This document shows positions 50,113 to 60,459 of a stretch of 64,000 nucleotides of DNA, piece after piece (position 1 is the first letter of the stretch; the number at the start of each line of letters is the position of its first letter). Under the pieces are notes generated by a model. That model searched no databases. It saw nothing but the letters and a program-made list of their open reading frames with translations, and was not told the DNA's origin. This DNA is from Rhodopseudomonas pseudopalustris (GTDB lineage: Bacteria > Pseudomonadota > Alphaproteobacteria > Rhizobiales > Xanthobacteraceae): assembly GCF_900110435.1 (NCBI RefSeq), contig NZ_FODT01000005.1:62001-126000 (forward strand), given 5' to 3'. Both the position numbers and the translations under genes were made by a program.

Positions 50113-52401
50113 ATGGCGCCAGGACGCCGCATTCCGAGGCAGATGGAGGCCATGGCCGATTCGGCAGCAACTGTGGCAGGGCCAGCTTCGGCGCAGCCGA
50201 AGCCGCGTGGAACGCGGGCCCGAATGATGCGACAATATGACCTCGTCGAGCGGGTCCGGAGTTACAATCCGAATACCGACGAGGACATGCTCAACCGCGC
50301 CTATGTCTACGCGATGATGGCGCATGGCGAGCAGACTCGCGCCTCAGGCGACCCATACTTCTCGCATCCGCTCGAAGTCGCCGCGATTCTCACCAACCTG
50401 AAGCTCGACGACGCGACCATCGTCGCAGCGCTGCTGCATGACACGATCGAAGACACCGAGGCGACCCGGACCGAGATCGACAAGCTGTTCGGCCATGAGA
50501 TCGGCGCGCTGGTCGAGGGCCTCACCAAGCTGAAGCGACTCGAGCTCGTGTCGCGCGAGGCCAAGCAGGCGGAGAATCTCCGCAAGCTGCTGCTGGCGAT
50601 CGCCGACGACGTCCGCGTGCTGCTGATCAAGCTCGCCGATCGCCTGCACAACATGCGGACGCTGGACTTCGTGCCGCCCGCATCGCGCCAACGGATCGCC
50701 GAGGAAACTCTCGATATCTACGCGCCGCTCGCCGGCCGCATGGGTATGCAGGAGATGCGAGAGGAGCTGGAGGATCTGTCGTTCCGAACGCTCGATCCTG
50801 AAGCCTTCACGGTGGTGATGCAGCGGCTCGATGCGCTCGCCGAACGCAACCGCAATCTGATCGGCGAGATCGAAACCCAGCTCTCCGCCAACCTCGGCAA
50901 GAATGGCATCACCGCGGAAGTGACCGGCCGGCGCAAGCGGCCGTTTTCGATCTGGACCAAGATGGAGCGCAAGTCGGTCGGCTTCGAGCAGCTCTCGGAC
51001 ATTTACGGCTTTCGCGTCGTGCTGAATGACGTCGAGGCCTGCTACCGCGCGCTCGGCGTGGTGCATACGACCTGGCCGATGGTGCCGGGACGGTTCAAGG
51101 ATTACATCTCGACGCCGAAGCAGAACGACTATCGCTCGCTGCACACCACGGTGATCGGCCCGGGCCAGCAGCGCGTCGAGCTGCAGTTCCGTACACAGGA
51201 CATGAACCAGATCGCGGAATACGGCATCGCGGCGCACGCCTTCTACAAGGACGGCGTCGGCTCGCCGACCGAATTGCTCAACCGCGAATCCAATGCCTTC
51301 GCCTGGCTGCGTCACACCATCGAGATGTTGTCGGAGAGTTCGAACCCGGAAGAATTCCTCGAGCATACCAAGCTCGAACTGTTCCACGATCAGGTGTTCT
51401 GCTTCACGCCGAAGGGCAAGCTGATCGCGCTGCCGCGCGCCGCCAACGTCATCGACTTCGCCTATGCGGTGCACACCGACGTCGGCAACAGTGCGGTCGG
51501 CTGCAAGATCAACGGCAAGTTCGCGCCGCTGTCGTCGGAGCTCCAGAACGGCGACGAGGTCGAAGTGCTGACGTCGAGCGTGCAATCGGCGCCGCCGGCG
51601 GCGTGGGAGTCGCTGGCGAGAACCGGTAAGGCGCGCGCAGCGATCCGTCGTGCCACCCGCACCGCGATGCGCGATCAATATGCGGGTCTCGGCCGCCGCA
51701 TCGTCGAGCGCCTGTTCGCACGCGCCAAGATCGAATACGCCGACGACAAGCTGAAGGGCGCGTTGCCGCGGCTGGCGCGGGCCTCGATCGAGGACGTGAT
51801 GGCCTCGGTCGGCCGTGGCGAAATGAAAGCATCCGACGTCGCCCGTGCGATGTATCCCGACTACAAGGAAGAGCGCACCGCGCGGTTCGGCGGCAAGAAG
51901 CCGGACAAACCCGTGACGAGATCCGCTGCGGAGCCGGGCAAGATCGGCGCTGCGATCCCGATCGGCGGCATCCACTCGGGACTGCCGGTGAAATTCGCAC
52001 CGAACGGCGGCGCCGTGCCGGGCGATCGCATTATCGGGATCGTCACGCCGGGCGAGGGCATCACCATCTATCCGATCCATTCACCGGCCTTGAAGGATTT
52101 CGAGGAGATGCCGGAGCGCTGGCTCGACGTGAAATGGGACATCGACGAGACCACGCCGCAACGCTTCCCCGCGCGGCTGTTCTTGCAGAATGTCAACGAG
52201 CCTGGCAGCCTCGCGCAGATCGCCAGCGTGATCGCCGAGCATGACGGCAATATCGACAACATCAATATGAGCCGCCGCTCGCCGGACTTCACCGAACTCA
52301 CCATCGATCTCGAGGTCTACGACCTCAAGCATCTCAGTGCGATCATCGCCCAGCTCCGCGCCAAGGCGGTCGTGGCCCACGTCGAGCGCGTCAATGGATA
52401 G
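50113..52401 (+). CDS. rel: Bifunctional (p)ppGpp synthetase/hydrolase (Rel/SpoT type)
   Basis: The single long RelA-SpoT homologue of alphaproteobacteria, which makes and degrades (p)ppGpp during starvation. With the start at 50113 it has 762 residues. The HD hydrolase domain is intact (YFSHPLEVAAILT and LLHDTIEDTEATRTEI), the synthetase domain shows RPFSIWTKMERKSVGFEQLS and YRSLHTTVIGPG with ELQFRTQ, then come a TGS domain (about 425-485) and a C-terminal ACT domain (NEPGSLAQIASVIAEHDG). Several starts are possible; 50113 has GAGG eight bases upstream. The rpoZ-rel order is widespread and ties omega to ppGpp. Confidence 0.94.
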   Translation: MAPGRRIPRQMEAMADSAATVAGPASAQPKPRGTRARMMRQYDLVERVRSYNPNTDEDMLNRAYVYAMMAHGEQTRASGDPYFSHPLEVAAILTNLKLDDATIVAALLHDTIEDTEATRTEIDKLFGHEIGALVEGLTKLKRLELVSREAKQAENLRKLLLAIADDVRVLLIKLADRLHNMRTLDFVPPASRQRIAEETLDIYAPLAGRMGMQEMREELEDLSFRTLDPEAFTVVMQRLDALAERNRNLIGEIETQLSANLGKNGITAEVTGRRKRPFSIWTKMERKSVGFEQLSDIYGFRVVLNDVEACYRALGVVHTTWPMVPGRFKDYISTPKQNDYRSLHTTVIGPGQQRVELQFRTQDMNQIAEYGIAAHAFYKDGVGSPTELLNRESNAFAWLRHTIEMLSESSNPEEFLEHTKLELFHDQVFCFTPKGKLIALPRAANVIDFAYAVHTDVGNSAVGCKINGKFAPLSSELQNGDEVEVLTSSVQSAPPAAWESLARTGKARAAIRRATRTAMRDQYAGLGRRIVERLFARAKIEYADDKLKGALPRLARASIEDVMASVGRGEMKASDVARAMYPDYKEERTARFGGKKPDKPVTRSAAEPGKIGAAIPIGGIHSGLPVKFAPNGGAVPGDRIIGIVTPGEGITIYPIHSPALKDFEEMPERWLDVKWDIDETTPQRFPARLFLQNVNEPGSLAQIASVIAEHDGNIDNINMSRRSPDFTELTIDLEVYDLKHLSAIIAQLRAKAVVAHVERVNG

Positions 52402-52478
52402 CATTCGGTCGCTGAGCTTTCCGTAACTACGTCGCTCCGCTAATACGTCGTTCCGCAAGTACGTCCCGCAGGTCCAAC

Positions 52479-53243
52479 ATGCCGAAAACTCCTCCTCTGC
52501 GTCTCGGGGTCAACATCGATCACATCGCGACCGTGCGTAACGCGCGCGGCGGTCGCCATCCCGATCCGGTGCGCGCTGCATTGGCCGCGATCGAGGCCGG
52601 CGCCGACGGCATCACCGCGCATTTGCGTGAGGATCGCCGGCACATCCGCGACAACGACATGGAGCGGCTCAAGGCCGAGATCTCGAAGCCGCTCAATTTC
52701 GAGATGGCGGCGACGCCGGACATGGTCCGCATCGCGCTCGGCATCAAGCCTCACGCGGTTTGCCTGGTGCCCGAGCGGCGCGAGGAGCTCACCACGGAAG
52801 GCGGCCTCGACGTTGTCGGCCAACGCGAGTCGCTGGCGCCTTCGATTGCGCGGTTCAACGACGCGGGCATTCGGGTGTCGCTGTTCATCGCCGCCGATCC
52901 GGCGCAGATCGAGATGGCCGCGAGGCTGAAAGCGCCGGCGATCGAAATCCACACCGGCGCCTGGTGCGACGCGATCACCGATGACGAGCCGGCGAAGGCG
53001 GCCGAGGAGTGGCGGCGGATCGTCGCCGGCGCCGCGCTCGCGCAAGCGGCCGGGCTCGAAGTCCACGCCGGCCACGGCCTCGACTACGCCACGGCCGAAA
53101 CAATCGCGGCGCTGCCGCAGATCGTCGAGCTCAACATCGGCTTCTACATGATCGGCGAGGCGCTGTTCGTCGGCCTCGGCGAGACCGTCAAGGCGATGCG
53201 GGTGACGATGGACCGCGGCCGCGCACGGGTGATCGCAGCATGA
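52479..53243 (+). CDS. pdxJ: Pyridoxine 5'-phosphate synthase (PdxJ)
   Basis: PdxJ closes the pyridine ring of vitamin B6 from 3-amino-2-oxopropyl phosphate and deoxyxylulose-5-phosphate. The 254-residue TIM-barrel protein starts [19 protein letters not shown], the family signature, followed by HLREDRRHI and, near the end, [18 protein letters not shown] and [15 protein letters not shown]. Length is typical. Its stop overlaps the acpS start (ATGA at 53240-53243), a common pdxJ-acpS coupling in proteobacteria. Confidence 0.96.
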   Translation: MPKTPPLRLGVNIDHIATVRNARGGRHPDPVRAALAAIEAGADGITAHLREDRRHIRDNDMERLKAEISKPLNFEMAATPDMVRIALGIKPHAVCLVPERREELTTEGGLDVVGQRESLAPSIARFNDAGIRVSLFIAADPAQIEMAARLKAPAIEIHTGAWCDAITDDEPAKAAEEWRRIVAGAALAQAAGLEVHAGHGLDYATAETIAALPQIVELNIGFYMIGEALFVGLGETVKAMRVTMDRGRARVIAA

Positions 53244-53659
53244 TCATCGGCATCGGCTCGGACCTGATCGACATCACCCGCATCGCCAAGGTGATCGAAC
53301 GACACGGCGAGCGGTTTCTCGACCGGATCTTCACCGAAACCGAGCGGGCGAGGGCCGGGCGGCGCGATAAGCAGCCGAATTTGGTGGCCGCTACCTATGC
53401 CAAGCGGTTCGCCGCCAAGGAGGCCTGCTCCAAGGCGCTCGGAACCGGGATCCGCCAGGGCGTCTGGTGGCGCGACATGGGAGTGGTCAATCTGCCGGGC
53501 GGCCGTCCGACCATGGCGCTGACCGGCGGCGCGAAAGCTCGGCTCGATGCCCTGACGCCGGCCGGGATGATCGCCCAGATCGACCTCTCGATTACCGACG
53601 AATGGCCGCTGGCGCAGGCCTTCGTGGTCATTTCGGCGATTCCTGCGACGGCATCCTGA
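53240..53659 (+). CDS. acpS: Holo-[acyl-carrier-protein] synthase (AcpS)
   Basis: AcpS transfers 4'-phosphopantetheine from coenzyme A to apo-ACP. The 139-residue protein begins [20 protein letters not shown] with the Mg-binding Asp and has [20 protein letters not shown], the second conserved block. Length is typical. Being coupled to pdxJ and followed by lepB, it belongs to the standard alphaproteobacterial run. Its CoA substrate is made by the coaD product in this same window. Confidence 0.95.
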   Translation: MIIGIGSDLIDITRIAKVIERHGERFLDRIFTETERARAGRRDKQPNLVAATYAKRFAAKEACSKALGTGIRQGVWWRDMGVVNLPGGRPTMALTGGAKARLDALTPAGMIAQIDLSITDEWPLAQAFVVISAIPATAS

Positions 53660-53920
53660 CGGCTGCCGCAGCGCCCCCGCGGAACGGAAAAGGCGCTGAT
53701 TCGTCATAGCATTAGCTAGTTTTGTCTGGACGGTTGATTGCGCGCTTCGCGACAACGGTCTACAACCGCGCGGAACCCCTTCGCGGGTCGAATCTATGGC
53801 GAGCGGCGCCTTCACTTCGGGCCGTTCCTGCCAAATTGAGCTTCTCATCGCGAAGCGGATCCGCTTCACCTGAGAATAGTCGTCCACCGCGCGGCATTCG
53901 CGACGGGAATCGGGAAAGCG

Positions 53921-54679
53921 ATGAGCGTGACATCCGGTACGAAATCTGAGAGCGGCATCGGCGAAACGATCCGCGTCGTCATCCATGCCCTCATCATCGC
54001 GCTGGTGATCCGGACGTTCCTGTTCCAGCCCTTCAACATTCCGTCGGGCTCGATGAAGGCGACATTGCTGGTCGGCGACTATCTGTTCGTGTCGAAATAC
54101 TCCTACGGCTACAGCCACTATTCGATTCCACTCTCGCCGCCGATCTTCTCCGGCCGGATCTTCGGCTCCGAGCCGAACCGCGGCGACGTCGTGGTGTTCC
54201 GGCTGCCGAAGGACGACTCCACGGACTACATCAAGCGCGTGATCGGAATGCCGGGGGACCGCATCCAGATGCGCGAAGGGCTGCTCTACATCAACGACAA
54301 GCCGGTCGTTCGCGAGCGGCTGCCCGATTATGTCGGCGAAGATCCGTGCGGCTCGGATGCCACCGCGCGCGTCAAACGCTGGAAGGAGACGCTGCCGAAC
54401 AACGTCACCTATGAAACGCTGGATTGCGTCGACAACGGCTTCTACGACAACACCAACGTCTACACCGTGCCGTCCGGACACTTCTTCATGATGGGCGACA
54501 ATCGCGACAATTCCACGGACAGCCGCGTGTTGTCGGCGGTCGGCTATGTTCCGTTCGAGAACATCATCGGCCGCGCCCAGATGATCTTCTTCTCCATCGC
54601 CGAAGGCGAGCACGCTTGGCAGATCTGGCGCTGGCCGACCGCGGTCCGCTGGAGCCGAATCTTCTCGATCGTGCGATGA
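53921..54679 (+). CDS. lepB: Signal peptidase I (LepB)
   Basis: Leader peptidase that cleaves Sec signal peptides at the periplasmic face. The 252-residue protein has one N-terminal span (about 16-35), the nucleophile Ser in IPSGSMKATLLVGD, the general-base Lys in YIKRVIGMPGD, and the box GDNRDNSTDSR. Length is normal for alphaproteobacteria. The start at 53921 gives the usual N-terminus. Its stop overlaps the rnc start (ATGA, 54676-54679). A 261-base gap without genes separates it from acpS. Confidence 0.95.
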   Translation: MSVTSGTKSESGIGETIRVVIHALIIALVIRTFLFQPFNIPSGSMKATLLVGDYLFVSKYSYGYSHYSIPLSPPIFSGRIFGSEPNRGDVVVFRLPKDDSTDYIKRVIGMPGDRIQMREGLLYINDKPVVRERLPDYVGEDPCGSDATARVKRWKETLPNNVTYETLDCVDNGFYDNTNVYTVPSGHFFMMGDNRDNSTDSRVLSAVGYVPFENIIGRAQMIFFSIAEGEHAWQIWRWPTAVRWSRIFSIVR

Positions 54680-55491
54680 TTGTGGACGTGACAGACATCG
54701 ACAGTTCGTCGACCGCGACAGACCCGACTCCGCCGCCGCCGACAGGAGAGCAGCCTGCAGGCCGCAAGCGGCGTAGCAAGTCGAAGGCGAAGGCGACAGC
54801 GGAGGTGATCGAGCAACGGATCGGACATACCTTCGCCGACCCGTCGTTGCTGAACACTGCGTTGACCCACGTCTCGGCGCTGAAATCGGCGCGCAATCGC
54901 GCCGATAGCTATCAGCGGCTGGAGTTTCTCGGCGACCATGTTCTCGGCCTGGTGGTGTCGGACATGCTGTACCGCGCTTTTCCGAATGCCGACGAAGGCG
55001 AGTTGTCGAAGCGGCTCGCGGACCTCGTGCGCAAGGAGACGTGCGCGGACATCGCGCGCAGTCTCGATTTGCTCGATGGCATCAAGCTCGGCACAGTCGG
55101 CGCGGGCGCCGGCGCGCGGCTGCGCAAATCCGTACTCGGAGACATCTGCGAGGCTGTGATCGGCGCGGTGTTTCTCGACGGCGGCTATCCGGCCGCGGCG
55201 GATTTCGTGCAGCGCAACTGGACCGAGCGAATGCGCAAGCCGGCGCGCTCGCTACGCGACCCCAAGACCGTGTTGCAGGAATGGGCGCAGGGCAAGGGGC
55301 TTCCAACGCCAATGTATCGCGAAGTCGAACGAACCGGTCCTCACCACGATCCGCAATTCCGCGTCGCCGTCAGCCTGCCGGGGTTAGAGCCCGCGGAAGG
55401 CGTCGGCGGCAGCAAACGCGCGGCCGAAAAGGTCGCAGCTTCGGTAATGCTGGCCCGCGAGGGCGTTAGCACTGGCGGCAACGATGCCTGA
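54676..55491 (+). CDS. rnc: Ribonuclease III
   Basis: RNase III cleaves double-stranded RNA, including rRNA precursors. The 271-residue protein has a hydrophilic N-terminal extension (about 45 residues, P/K/R-rich), then the catalytic signature QRLEFLGDHVLGLVVSDMLY, the second acidic site GDICEAVIGAVFLDGG, and a C-terminal double-stranded RNA-binding domain (DPKTVLQEWAQGKGLPTP). It is coupled to lepB and overlaps era by eight bases, the standard lepB-rnc-era order. Confidence 0.95.
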   Translation: MIVDVTDIDSSSTATDPTPPPPTGEQPAGRKRRSKSKAKATAEVIEQRIGHTFADPSLLNTALTHVSALKSARNRADSYQRLEFLGDHVLGLVVSDMLYRAFPNADEGELSKRLADLVRKETCADIARSLDLLDGIKLGTVGAGAGARLRKSVLGDICEAVIGAVFLDGGYPAAADFVQRNWTERMRKPARSLRDPKTVLQEWAQGKGLPTPMYREVERTGPHHDPQFRVAVSLPGLEPAEGVGGSKRAAEKVAASVMLAREGVSTGGNDA

Positions 55492-56407
55492 AACCACTGA
55501 CGCGGCTCCGGCCGCCACCCGCTGCGGCTTCGTCGCGCTGATCGGCGCTCCGAATGTCGGCAAATCCACGCTGGTCAACGCGCTGGTCGGCTCCAAGGTC
55601 ACCATCGTGTCGCGCAAGGTGCAGACGACGCGCGCCCTGATCCGCGGCATCGTGATCGAAGGCGGCTCGCAGATCGTGCTGGTCGATACGCCCGGCATCT
55701 TCGCGCCGAAGCGCCGGCTCGACCGCGCCATGGTCAAGACCGCATGGACAGGCGCGCATGACGCCGATCTGGTGTGCGTGTTGCTCGACGCACGCAGCGG
55801 CCTCGATGAAGAAGCCGAGACGATCTTCGGTAACCTCGCGAATGTCGGCCATCCGAAGGTGCTGGTCATCAACAAGATCGATCTGGTGCCGCGCGAAAAG
55901 TTGCTGGCGCTGACGCAAACGGCCAACCAACGGCTGCACTTCGACGAGACGTTCATGGTGTCGGCGTTGTCCGGAGACGGCGTCGACGATCTGCGCCGCG
56001 GATTGGCCGCGCGGGTTCCGGCGGGTCCGTTTCACTATCCTGAAGATCAGATGTCGGACGCGCCGCTGCGCCATCTCGCGGCCGAGATCACCCGCGAGAA
56101 GATCTTCCGCAAGCTGCATCAGGAACTGCCGTATCAGTCGACGGTCGAGACCGATAGTTGGACTGATCGAAAGGACGGCTCGGTGCGGATCGAGCAAACG
56201 GTCTTTGTCGAACGCGAAAGCCAGCGCAAGATCGTTCTCGGCAAGGGCGGCGCCACCATAAAGTCGATCGGCGCCGAGGCCCGCAAGGAGATCGGCGAGA
56301 TCCTCGAGCAGACGGTCCACCTGTTCCTGTTCGTGAAGGTGCGCGAGAACTGGGAGAACGACCCGGACCGCTACCGCGAAATGGGCCTCGAATTTCCGAA
56401 GGAATAG
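55484..56407 (+). CDS. era: GTPase Era
   Basis: Era is an essential GTPase that binds 16S rRNA and assists small-subunit assembly. The 307-residue protein has the P-loop IGAPNVGKSTLVNAL, the G2 Thr in KVQTTRALIRG, G3 as LVDTPGIF, and G4 as INKIDLV, followed by a C-terminal KH domain (ESQRKIVLGKGGATIKSIG). Length is typical. It overlaps rnc by eight bases. A short membrane-protein gene separates it from recO. Confidence 0.96.
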   Translation: MPETTDAAPAATRCGFVALIGAPNVGKSTLVNALVGSKVTIVSRKVQTTRALIRGIVIEGGSQIVLVDTPGIFAPKRRLDRAMVKTAWTGAHDADLVCVLLDARSGLDEEAETIFGNLANVGHPKVLVINKIDLVPREKLLALTQTANQRLHFDETFMVSALSGDGVDDLRRGLAARVPAGPFHYPEDQMSDAPLRHLAAEITREKIFRKLHQELPYQSTVETDSWTDRKDGSVRIEQTVFVERESQRKIVLGKGGATIKSIGAEARKEIGEILEQTVHLFLFVKVRENWENDPDRYREMGLEFPKE

Positions 56408-56417
56408 CGGCGCCGCG

Positions 56418-56798
56418 ATGAGCGTTCCCAAGAATGTGTACTGGTTCGAGGTTCTGCTGCTGGTTTCGCTGATGCTCGATTGCATCTCCGTGGCGTTCCA
56501 GGACCGCACGATGGACGCCGAGTTGTCTTCCTCCGTCGTGGCCGCCGCCAACACCATCGCGGCCGGGCTGATCATGCTGCTGGCCTATCTGGTCTGGCTC
56601 GCTGCTCATGGCCGCAAGAACTGGGCGCGGGCTGTGCTGACGGCGTCGCTGGTGTTCTCGGTCGTGGCGCTGGCGCAGATCGTCGGCGACAGCGGGCTCG
56701 ATGCCGGCCTGTTGATTGATATCGTCTCCTGTGCCTTGACCGGAGCGGGGATCTACCTGTCCTACACCGGCGACGCTCGCGGCTGGTTCACCGGATAG
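56418..56798 (+). CDS. Hypothetical membrane protein (126 aa) between era and recO
   Basis: A 126-residue protein with four hydrophobic spans (near residues 9-25, 45-63, 72-90 and 97-115) and short loops. It starts [20 protein letters not shown]. No family is recognised. It begins 10 bases after the era stop, so it is likely part of the same message. The tail ends in GDARGWFTG. Small four-span proteins at this position are seen in relatives, but their function is unknown to me. Confidence 0.65.
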   Translation: MSVPKNVYWFEVLLLVSLMLDCISVAFQDRTMDAELSSSVVAAANTIAAGLIMLLAYLVWLAAHGRKNWARAVLTASLVFSVVALAQIVGDSGLDAGLLIDIVSCALTGAGIYLSYTGDARGWFTG

Positions 56799-56847
56799 CG
56801 CCGCAGCCGCGGCTGCGCGCGGACCAGAAAGCTTGTACGATTCGCAG

Positions 56848-57597
56848 ATGGAGTGGAGCGACGAAGGGATCATTCTCGGGGTGCGGCGGCACGGAGAGGC
56901 CGGCGCGATCGTCGAGCTTTTGACCCGCAGCCATGGCCGTCATCTGGGCCTGGTGCGCGGCGGCGCGTCGTCGCGGATGCGGCCGTTGCTTCAGCCGGGC
57001 AACAGTGTGCTCGCGGTGTGGCGGGCGCGGCTCGACGAACATCTGGGATACTACCAGCTCGAAGGCACGCGGATGCGCGCCGCGACCATGCTGGCGTCCT
57101 CGCACGCGGTCTATGGCGTCACCCATCTCGCCTCGCTGGCGCGGCTGCTGCCGGAGCGCGACCCGCACGAAGACATCTACGAGATGCTGGAGCGCACGCT
57201 GGACGATTTCGACGACGTCGGCGACGCGGCGACGCATCTGATCCGGTTCGAACTGGCGATGCTGGCCGAGCTCGGCTTCGGCCTCGATCTGTCGGCCTGC
57301 GCGGCGACAGGTGCGACGGTGGAGCTGATCTATGTCTCCCCGAAATCCGGCAGCGCCGTGTCGCGCGCCGCCGGCGAGCCGTGGCGCGACAAGCTGCTGC
57401 GGCTGCCGGCGTTCCTGCGCGACGACAATGACGGCCGCAACGGCTGGTCCGATCAGGATCTGCGCGACGGGTTCGACCTGACCGGCCGGTTCCTGCTGCG
57501 CAACGTGCTGGAGCCGCGCGGGCAGGGCCATTCCGACGCCCGCGACGGCTTCATCAACGCGGTGACGCGGCATCTGGCGCGGACCGCGATCCCCTGA
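56848..57597 (+). CDS. recO: DNA repair protein RecO
   Basis: RecO helps load RecA through the RecFOR pathway. The 249-residue protein starts [20 protein letters not shown], an OB-fold N-terminus, followed by [21 protein letters not shown], and has the helical C-terminal region with [22 protein letters not shown], where the family often has a zinc site; only one of the usual cysteines is seen here. The start at 56848 is preferred over a TTG at 56833. Confidence 0.93.
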   Translation: MEWSDEGIILGVRRHGEAGAIVELLTRSHGRHLGLVRGGASSRMRPLLQPGNSVLAVWRARLDEHLGYYQLEGTRMRAATMLASSHAVYGVTHLASLARLLPERDPHEDIYEMLERTLDDFDDVGDAATHLIRFELAMLAELGFGLDLSACAATGATVELIYVSPKSGSAVSRAAGEPWRDKLLRLPAFLRDDNDGRNGWSDQDLRDGFDLTGRFLLRNVLEPRGQGHSDARDGFINAVTRHLARTAIP

Positions 57598-57701
57598 TTC
57601 CGCTCCGTCTGCGCTGGTCTGCGCCTCCGGACCGGTGGAGGCTGACGCGGGCTCGCGATTCGTTTCTTGCCCGATTCGCAACCAGAGGCTAACCCGTCGC
57701 C

Positions 57702-59963
57702 ATGGGAAAACGACTGATTCCGCCGGAGCCGGCGGAGATTCACGACGTGCAGCTTCGCGAGGCGCTCGAAGAGCGCTACCTCGCTTATGCGCTCTCGACC
57801 ATCATGCATCGCGCATTGCCGGACGCCCGCGACGGGTTGAAGCCGGTGCATCGCCGCATCCTCTACGGGATGCGGCTGCTGCGGCTCGATCCCGGCACGC
57901 CATTCAAGAAATCCGCCAAGATCGTCGGCGACGTGATGGGTTCGTTCCATCCGCATGGCGACCAGTCGATCTACGACGCGCTGGTGCGGCTCGCTCAGGA
58001 CTTCTCGTCGCGCTATCCGCTGGTCGACGGCCAAGGCAATTTCGGCAATATCGACGGCGATAATCCGGCCGCCTATCGCTACACCGAAGCGCGCATGACC
58101 GACGTCGCGCGGCTTCTGCTCGACGGCATCGATGAGGACGGCGTTGCGTTCCGGCCCAACTACGATGGCCAGTCGAAAGAGCCGATGGTGCTGCCCGGAG
58201 GCTTCCCGAATTTGCTCGCCAACGGTGCGCAGGGCATCGCGGTCGGCATGGCGACGGCGATCCCGCCGCACAACGCCGCCGAACTCTGCGACGCCGCGCT
58301 GCATCTGATCGAAAAGCCGGACGCCAAATCGAAGGCGCTGCTGCGCTTCGTCAAGGGACCGGACTTCCCGACCGGCGGCATCGTCATCGACTCCAAGGAG
58401 AGCATCGCCGAGGCCTATACGACGGGCCGCGGCGCATTCCGCACCCGCGCCAAATGGGCGCAGGAAGAGGGCGCGCGCGGCACCTGGGCGGTGGTGGTCA
58501 CCGAGATTCCGTGGCTCGTGCAGAAATCTCGACTGATCGAAAAGATCGCCGAACTCCTCAACGAGAAGAAGCTGCCGCTGGTCGGCGATATCCGCGACGA
58601 ATCCGCTGAGGACGTCCGCGTCGTGATCGAGCCGAAGTCGCGCACGGTCGATCCCGAACTGATGATGGAGTCGCTGTTCCGGCTGACCGAGCTCGAGAGC
58701 CGCATCCCGCTCAATCTCAACGTGCTGGTCAAAGGCCGCATCCCCAAGGTGCTCGGCCTCGCCGAGTGCCTGCGCGAATGGCTGGACCACCTGCGCGACG
58801 TGTTGCTGCGCCGCTCGAACTATCGCAAGGCGCAGATCGAGCACCGGCTGGAAGTGCTCGGCGGCTACCTGATCGCCTATCTGAACATCGACAAGGTGAT
58901 CAAGATCATCCGCAACGAGGACGAGCCCAAGCCCGTCCTGATGAAGACCTTCAGTCTCACCGACATCCAGGCCGAAGCGATCCTCAACATGCGGCTGCGC
59001 AGCTTGCGCAAGCTCGAGGAATTCGAGATCCGCACCGAGGACAAGAACCTCCGCGCGGAGCTCAAGGGCATCAACGCGATTCTGAAATCCGAGACCGAGC
59101 AGTGGGCCAAGGTCGGCGAGCAGGTCCGCAAGGTGCGCGAGATTTTCGGACCGAAGACGCCGCTCGGCAAGCGCCGCACGCAGTTCGCGGACGCGCCCGA
59201 GCATGATCTGGCGGCGATCGAGGAGGCCTTCGTCGAGCGCGAGCCGGTCACTGTCGTGATCTCCGACAAGGGTTGGGTGCGCACGCTGAAAGGCCATGTC
59301 GAAGATCTGTCGGGGTTGAACTTCAAGCAGGACGACAGGCTCGGGCAATCGTTCTTCGCAGAAACCACCTCGAAGCTGCTTCTGCTGGCGACCAACGGTC
59401 GCTTCTACTCGCTCGACGTCGCCAAGCTGCCGGGCGGCCGCGGGCACGGCGAGCCGATCCGGATGTTCATCGACATGGAGCAGGACGCCGCGATCGTCGC
59501 GGTGTTCGTGTACAAGGGCGGCCGCAAATTCCTGATCGCCAGCCATGACGGCCAGGGCTTCATCGTCGGCGAGGATGATTGCGTCGGCACCACCCGCAAG
59601 GGCAAGCAGATCATCAATGTCGACATGCCGAACGAGGCGAGGGCGCTGACCGTCGTCGGCGAAGGCAGCGACAGTGTCGCGGTGATCGGCGAGAACCGGA
59701 AGATGCTGATCTTCCCGATGGATCAGGTGCCGGAAATGACCCGTGGCCGCGGCGTGCGGCTGCAGAAGTACAAGGACGGCGGCCTGTCCGACATCGCCAC
59801 TTTCGTGTCCAAGCAGGGTCTGAGCTGGCGCGATTCCGCCGGACGCGAGTTCAGCGCGACCATGAAGGACTTGGCCGAGTGGCGCGGCAATCGCGCCGAC
59901 GCCGGCCGGTTGCCGCCGAAGGGCTTCCCGAAGTCGAACAAATTCGGCCGCGGCATCGAGTGA
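57702..59963 (+). CDS. parC: DNA topoisomerase IV subunit A (ParC)
   Basis: Subunit A of the enzyme that unlinks daughter chromosomes. The 753-residue protein has the breakage-reunion region with the catalytic Tyr in [15 protein letters not shown], and [13 protein letters not shown]. Its quinolone-resistance region reads [18 protein letters not shown], where the Ser80 and Glu84 positions of E. coli ParC are Gln and Asp. The C-terminal beta-pinwheel is present with alphaproteobacterial repeats and there is no GyrA box QRRGG-x-G, so this is ParC and not GyrA. Confidence 0.95.
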   Translation: MGKRLIPPEPAEIHDVQLREALEERYLAYALSTIMHRALPDARDGLKPVHRRILYGMRLLRLDPGTPFKKSAKIVGDVMGSFHPHGDQSIYDALVRLAQDFSSRYPLVDGQGNFGNIDGDNPAAYRYTEARMTDVARLLLDGIDEDGVAFRPNYDGQSKEPMVLPGGFPNLLANGAQGIAVGMATAIPPHNAAELCDAALHLIEKPDAKSKALLRFVKGPDFPTGGIVIDSKESIAEAYTTGRGAFRTRAKWAQEEGARGTWAVVVTEIPWLVQKSRLIEKIAELLNEKKLPLVGDIRDESAEDVRVVIEPKSRTVDPELMMESLFRLTELESRIPLNLNVLVKGRIPKVLGLAECLREWLDHLRDVLLRRSNYRKAQIEHRLEVLGGYLIAYLNIDKVIKIIRNEDEPKPVLMKTFSLTDIQAEAILNMRLRSLRKLEEFEIRTEDKNLRAELKGINAILKSETEQWAKVGEQVRKVREIFGPKTPLGKRRTQFADAPEHDLAAIEEAFVEREPVTVVISDKGWVRTLKGHVEDLSGLNFKQDDRLGQSFFAETTSKLLLLATNGRFYSLDVAKLPGGRGHGEPIRMFIDMEQDAAIVAVFVYKGGRKFLIASHDGQGFIVGEDDCVGTTRKGKQIINVDMPNEARALTVVGEGSDSVAVIGENRKMLIFPMDQVPEMTRGRGVRLQKYKDGGLSDIATFVSKQGLSWRDSAGREFSATMKDLAEWRGNRADAGRLPPKGFPKSNKFGRGIE

Positions 59964-60018
59964 TCGCGGCGCCAGCGGCGTGATCACTCTTTAGGGCATT
60001 GGCTGTTTTGAACTTCGG

Positions 60019-60213
60019 CTATTTGGAATGTGGAGCGCTCGCCGGCGGCGGAACGAGGGTGGGATGCCGGTTCGGCTTTAGCGTACCGACATAGAACGAC
60101 AGACCGCCGACCAGCACGACGCAGAGAAAATAGACGACGTAGGATTGCGGGGGCGTGATCGCCCAGCGCAGCAGGCCGCCGAAGGATATGGGCTGGTCGG
60201 GCTGGTTTTGCAT
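60019..60213 (-). CDS. Small membrane protein (64 aa)
   Basis: A 64-residue frame starting MQNQPDQPISFGGLLRWA, with one hydrophobic span (about 23-45, SYVVYFLCVVLVGGLSFYVG) and a proline-rich tail. A longer frame to 60303 begins with an unlikely basic segment, so the ATG at 60213 is used. No family is recognised. It converges on parC, and its start faces the Nramp gene. Confidence 0.5.
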   Translation of the reverse strand: MQNQPDQPISFGGLLRWAITPPQSYVVYFLCVVLVGGLSFYVGTLKPNRHPTLVPPPASAPHSK

Positions 60214-60413
60214 GGCCGCTGTTGTGCGCAAAAAAGCGCCTCGAGGAAAGCGCAATGGCGTCGGTGAAAACTGCGCGCGAATGAGCGTTCGTCGCTCAAG
60301 CAACTCAGGGCCCCTCGCAATCGTTGTTGCGGATCATTGAACTGCACCGGCGGGTTTACCACCATGTTCGGACGAATCGCGGGTCAAATGGAAGGATAGG
60401 TATTCAGTTGCAG

Positions 60414-60430
60414 TTGCAAGTCACTTGCAA
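60414..60430. promoter_or_regulatory. Palindromic operator upstream of the Nramp gene (Mur/MntR-like)
   Basis: TTGCAAGTCACTTGCAA is a perfect palindrome with eight-base arms and one central base, lying 30 bases before the Nramp start. It resembles the TGCAA-type palindromes bound by the manganese-responsive Fur homologue (Mur) in rhizobia. A repressor bound here would block transcription when manganese is plentiful. Confidence 0.55.
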
Positions 60431-60459
60431 AAAGGATCAGAATCATCCAGTCTGATGGG

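Noticed and set aside
57702-59963. GyrA instead of ParC
   Set aside because: The N-terminus ([20 protein letters not shown]), the QRDR wording and the lack of a GyrA box match alphaproteobacterial ParC.
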